Shown: positions 28,554 to 29,883 of the stretch, piece by piece | Layout of the letters: every line of letters begins with the position of its first letter | Numbering within the stretch: position 1 is the stretch's first letter | Assembly (NCBI GenBank): GCA_034434635.1 | Contig: DAOTYX010000108.1 | Location: 1 to 29,883 of the forward strand | Source: DAOTYX01 sp034434635 | GTDB taxonomy: Bacteria; Chloroflexota; Anaerolineae; B4-G1; DUEL01 | Direction: 5' to 3' | Length of the DNA: 29,883 nucleotides | Notes under the pieces: generated by a model | Seen by the model: only the letters and a program-made list of their open reading frames with translations | What the model was told of the DNA's origin: nothing | The model's database searches: none | Translations under genes and position numbers: made by a program

Positions 28554-29507
28554 ATGCGTAGTTTTCTGGGCCGTGACATTCTGTCGTTGAAGGACTTCGA
28601 GCGTGAGGAGTACTTCTACATGTTCGAGGTCGCGCAGTCGCTGGAGCACTATGCTCGCGACCGTCACAACGCCACCCTGCTGGCGGACAAGACGATGATC
28701 ACCGCGTTCTATCAGCCGTCCACCCGCACCCGCTTGGCGCACGAGGCGGCCATGCACCGTCTGGGCGGCCACGTCTCCGGCTTCGCCGACTTCAAGATGA
28801 CCCGCGCCGGTGACTTCTATCAGGAGTCCATCAAGGACACGGTGCACATGCTGGAGTTCTACGGCGACGTCATCGTGATGCGCCATTTCCAGCAGGGTGC
28901 GCCGGCGGAAGCAGCGAAGTGGGCCAGCGTGCCGGTGATCAACGCTGGCGATGGCTGGGGCGAGCATCCCACCCAGGTGCTCACCGACCTGTACACCGTG
29001 CTGCAGGAGAAGGGCACCATTGATGGGCTGACCTTCCTCTGCATCGGCGATATGCGCATGCGCACGATGCACTCCATCTCCTATGCCCTCACCCAGTTCG
29101 ATGTCGAGGTCATCTACGTCGCCCCGCCGGAGATGTCGCTGACCGAGGAGTTCAAGGCCGAACTGCGGGAGCGCAACCTGGTCTTCCGCGAGGCGGACCA
29201 CGTGGCCGATGTCATTGGCGAGGCGGACGTGATCTACATGGAGCCGGTAGTGCAGCCCGACTACACCAAGGCCCGCGACGAGGCCCGGGCGGACAAGGGG
29301 CTGACCCCGGAGAACTATCGGGTGACACGCCAGCTGCTGGCGGAGAGGGCGCGCAGTGATGCGATCATCCTCCACTCCCTGCCGCGCATGGACGAACTAC
29401 CGCCCGATGTGGACGCTACCCGTCACGCCCGCTACTGGCAGGAGGCCTACAACGGCGTCGTGCTGCGCATGGGCATGCTGGCGCTTATCCTCGGCGCAGT
29501 TTCCTAG
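28554..29507 (+). CDS. Divergent aspartate carbamoyltransferase-like enzyme
   Basis: 317 residues, overall pattern of the catalytic chain of aspartate carbamoyltransferase. Conserved: the carbamoyl-phosphate loop STRTR (56-60), R110 (VMRHFQQG), EHPTQVLTDLYT (137-148), MRMRTMHS (R170) and LPRMDELPPDVD (276-287). Changed compared with E. coli ATCase: the Lys-bearing 80s loop (GKKGET) reads GDFYQES, and the aspartate-binding Arg-x-Gln (R229, Q231 in E. coli) region reads MEPVVQPDY (229-237), so Arg is missing. The fold is right but the second substrate is probably not aspartate (inference). ATG at 28554 follows AGGAGG at 7 bp; a TTG at 28548 is possible but unlikely. It is 24 bp before the next paralogous gene. 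Confidence 0.85.
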   Translation: MRSFLGRDILSLKDFEREEYFYMFEVAQSLEHYARDRHNATLLADKTMITAFYQPSTRTRLAHEAAMHRLGGHVSGFADFKMTRAGDFYQESIKDTVHMLEFYGDVIVMRHFQQGAPAEAAKWASVPVINAGDGWGEHPTQVLTDLYTVLQEKGTIDGLTFLCIGDMRMRTMHSISYALTQFDVEVIYVAPPEMSLTEEFKAELRERNLVFREADHVADVIGEADVIYMEPVVQPDYTKARDEARADKGLTPENYRVTRQLLAERARSDAIILHSLPRMDELPPDVDATRHARYWQEAYNGVVLRMGMLALILGAVS

Positions 29508-29530
29508 GATCGGCGAAGGAGGTTCGAGCG

Positions 29531-29883
29531 ATGCAGACGAACTTGCGTGGCCGTGATCTGATCGGTGATCTGGACTTCTCGAAGGAAGAGGTCGAAACGG
29601 TCCTGGACATGGCCTTTGACCTGAAGCGCAAGCGGGCGGTGGGCGAGCCACACCCCTACCTGCGCGACAAGGTCCTGGCGATGCTCTTCTTCTTCAGCAG
29701 CACGCGCACGCGCGGCTCGTTCGAGGCCGGGATGGCCCAACTGGGCGGCCACGCGGCCTTCATCGAGAGCAAGACCACCCAGATCGCTCACGGGGATACC
29801 CCCAAGGAGATTGGCGAGATCCTGGGCCGCTACTACGACGGCCTGGCGATCCGCCACGTGGAGTGGGGGGTCGGCAACCGCTA
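29531..29883 (+). CDS. Second carbamoyltransferase-family gene, 3' end beyond the window
   Basis: 117 codons are visible, with no stop. Family signature SSTRTRGSFEAGMAQLGGHA (57-75 region) is the carbamoyl-phosphate loop of ornithine or aspartate carbamoyltransferases. TTQIAHGDTPKEIGEI replaces the usual 80s loop, and IRHVEWGVGNRY follows with a G-x-GN-x-Y pattern seen (from memory) in YgeW-type knotted carbamoyltransferases rather than in PyrB or ArgF. The ATG at 29531 follows AAGGAGG at 8 bp. It is a paralogue of the gene before it, with clearly different loops. The product cannot be named until the C-terminal half is read. Confidence 0.85.
   Translation, partial: MQTNLRGRDLIGDLDFSKEEVETVLDMAFDLKRKRAVGEPHPYLRDKVLAMLFFFSSTRTRGSFEAGMAQLGGHAAFIESKTTQIAHGDTPKEIGEILGRYYDGLAIRHVEWGVGNR

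Noticed and set aside
28554..29507. Ordinary aspartate carbamoyltransferase pyrB
   Set aside because: The aspartate-binding Arg-x-Gln and the Lys-bearing loop are not conserved, and the neighbours are not pyrimidine genes within the window.
12..29883. tRNA or rRNA genes
   Set aside because: I looked for cloverleaf-type arms and conserved rRNA stretches in the spacers and found none; a covariance-model scan would be the proper test.

Overview
The window looks like a chromosomal segment of a high-GC Chloroflexota bacterium (Anaerolineae- or Caldilineae-like), probably thermophilic. This is inferred from several signs: a Tad/Flp pilus locus with no outer-membrane secretin (a monoderm layout), many Pro/Thr-linked secreted proteins with PPC, CARDB and carbohydrate-binding-like modules, a TtuA-TtuB pair for the heat-adaptive 2-thiolation of tRNA ribothymidine, and intergenic spacers full of hairpins and heptamer repeats. 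No rRNA or other species marker is present, so the taxonomic call is an inference.

From 1 to 27.4 kb every gene is on the minus strand and is read from high to low coordinates. Region 1 (27414-24299): acyl-CoA dehydrogenase, etfB and etfA, a small beta-oxidation or electron-transfer operon with its own promoter. Region 2 (24028-15176): extracellular components associated with the Tad pilus. It holds a 1256-residue TadE-like protein carrying adhesin-type modules, an exported repeat-rich protein, a small anchored protein, a TadE-like pseudopilin, and a TadG-like protein whose von Willebrand A domain is interrupted by a large insertion. Region 3 (14862-9015): the pilus motor, cpaB-cpaE-cpaF-tadB-tadC, behind a good sigma70-type promoter in a 313-bp repeat-bearing gap. 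comF, hpf and a MobA/CofC-like nucleotidyltransferase follow (8949-6393). Region 4 (6354-2662): a compact operon of TPR protein, ttuB, ttuA, era and a Tat-signal coiled-coil protein. Region 5 (2524-12): two exported or membrane-anchored proteins of unknown role.

The plus-strand genes start at 27.67 kb. They are a HutC-type GntR regulator with a near-consensus promoter and repeated GTCTGGAC boxes, followed by two carbamoyltransferase-family genes; the second runs off the window. The first resembles aspartate carbamoyltransferase in the carbamoyl-phosphate site but lacks the aspartate-binding residues, so a catabolic or otherwise altered carbamoyl transfer system is more likely than ordinary pyrimidine synthesis.

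The strongest candidates for something undescribed are the pilus-linked giant adhesin-like TadE and split-vWA TadG pair, the regulated pair of divergent carbamoyltransferases, and the intergenic DNA. The intergenic DNA holds hairpins with shared GGGGCG-type ends but different, self-complementary cores, two copies of a 34-bp palindrome built on TTTGTAGGACAA, and several unrelated heptamer tandem repeats.
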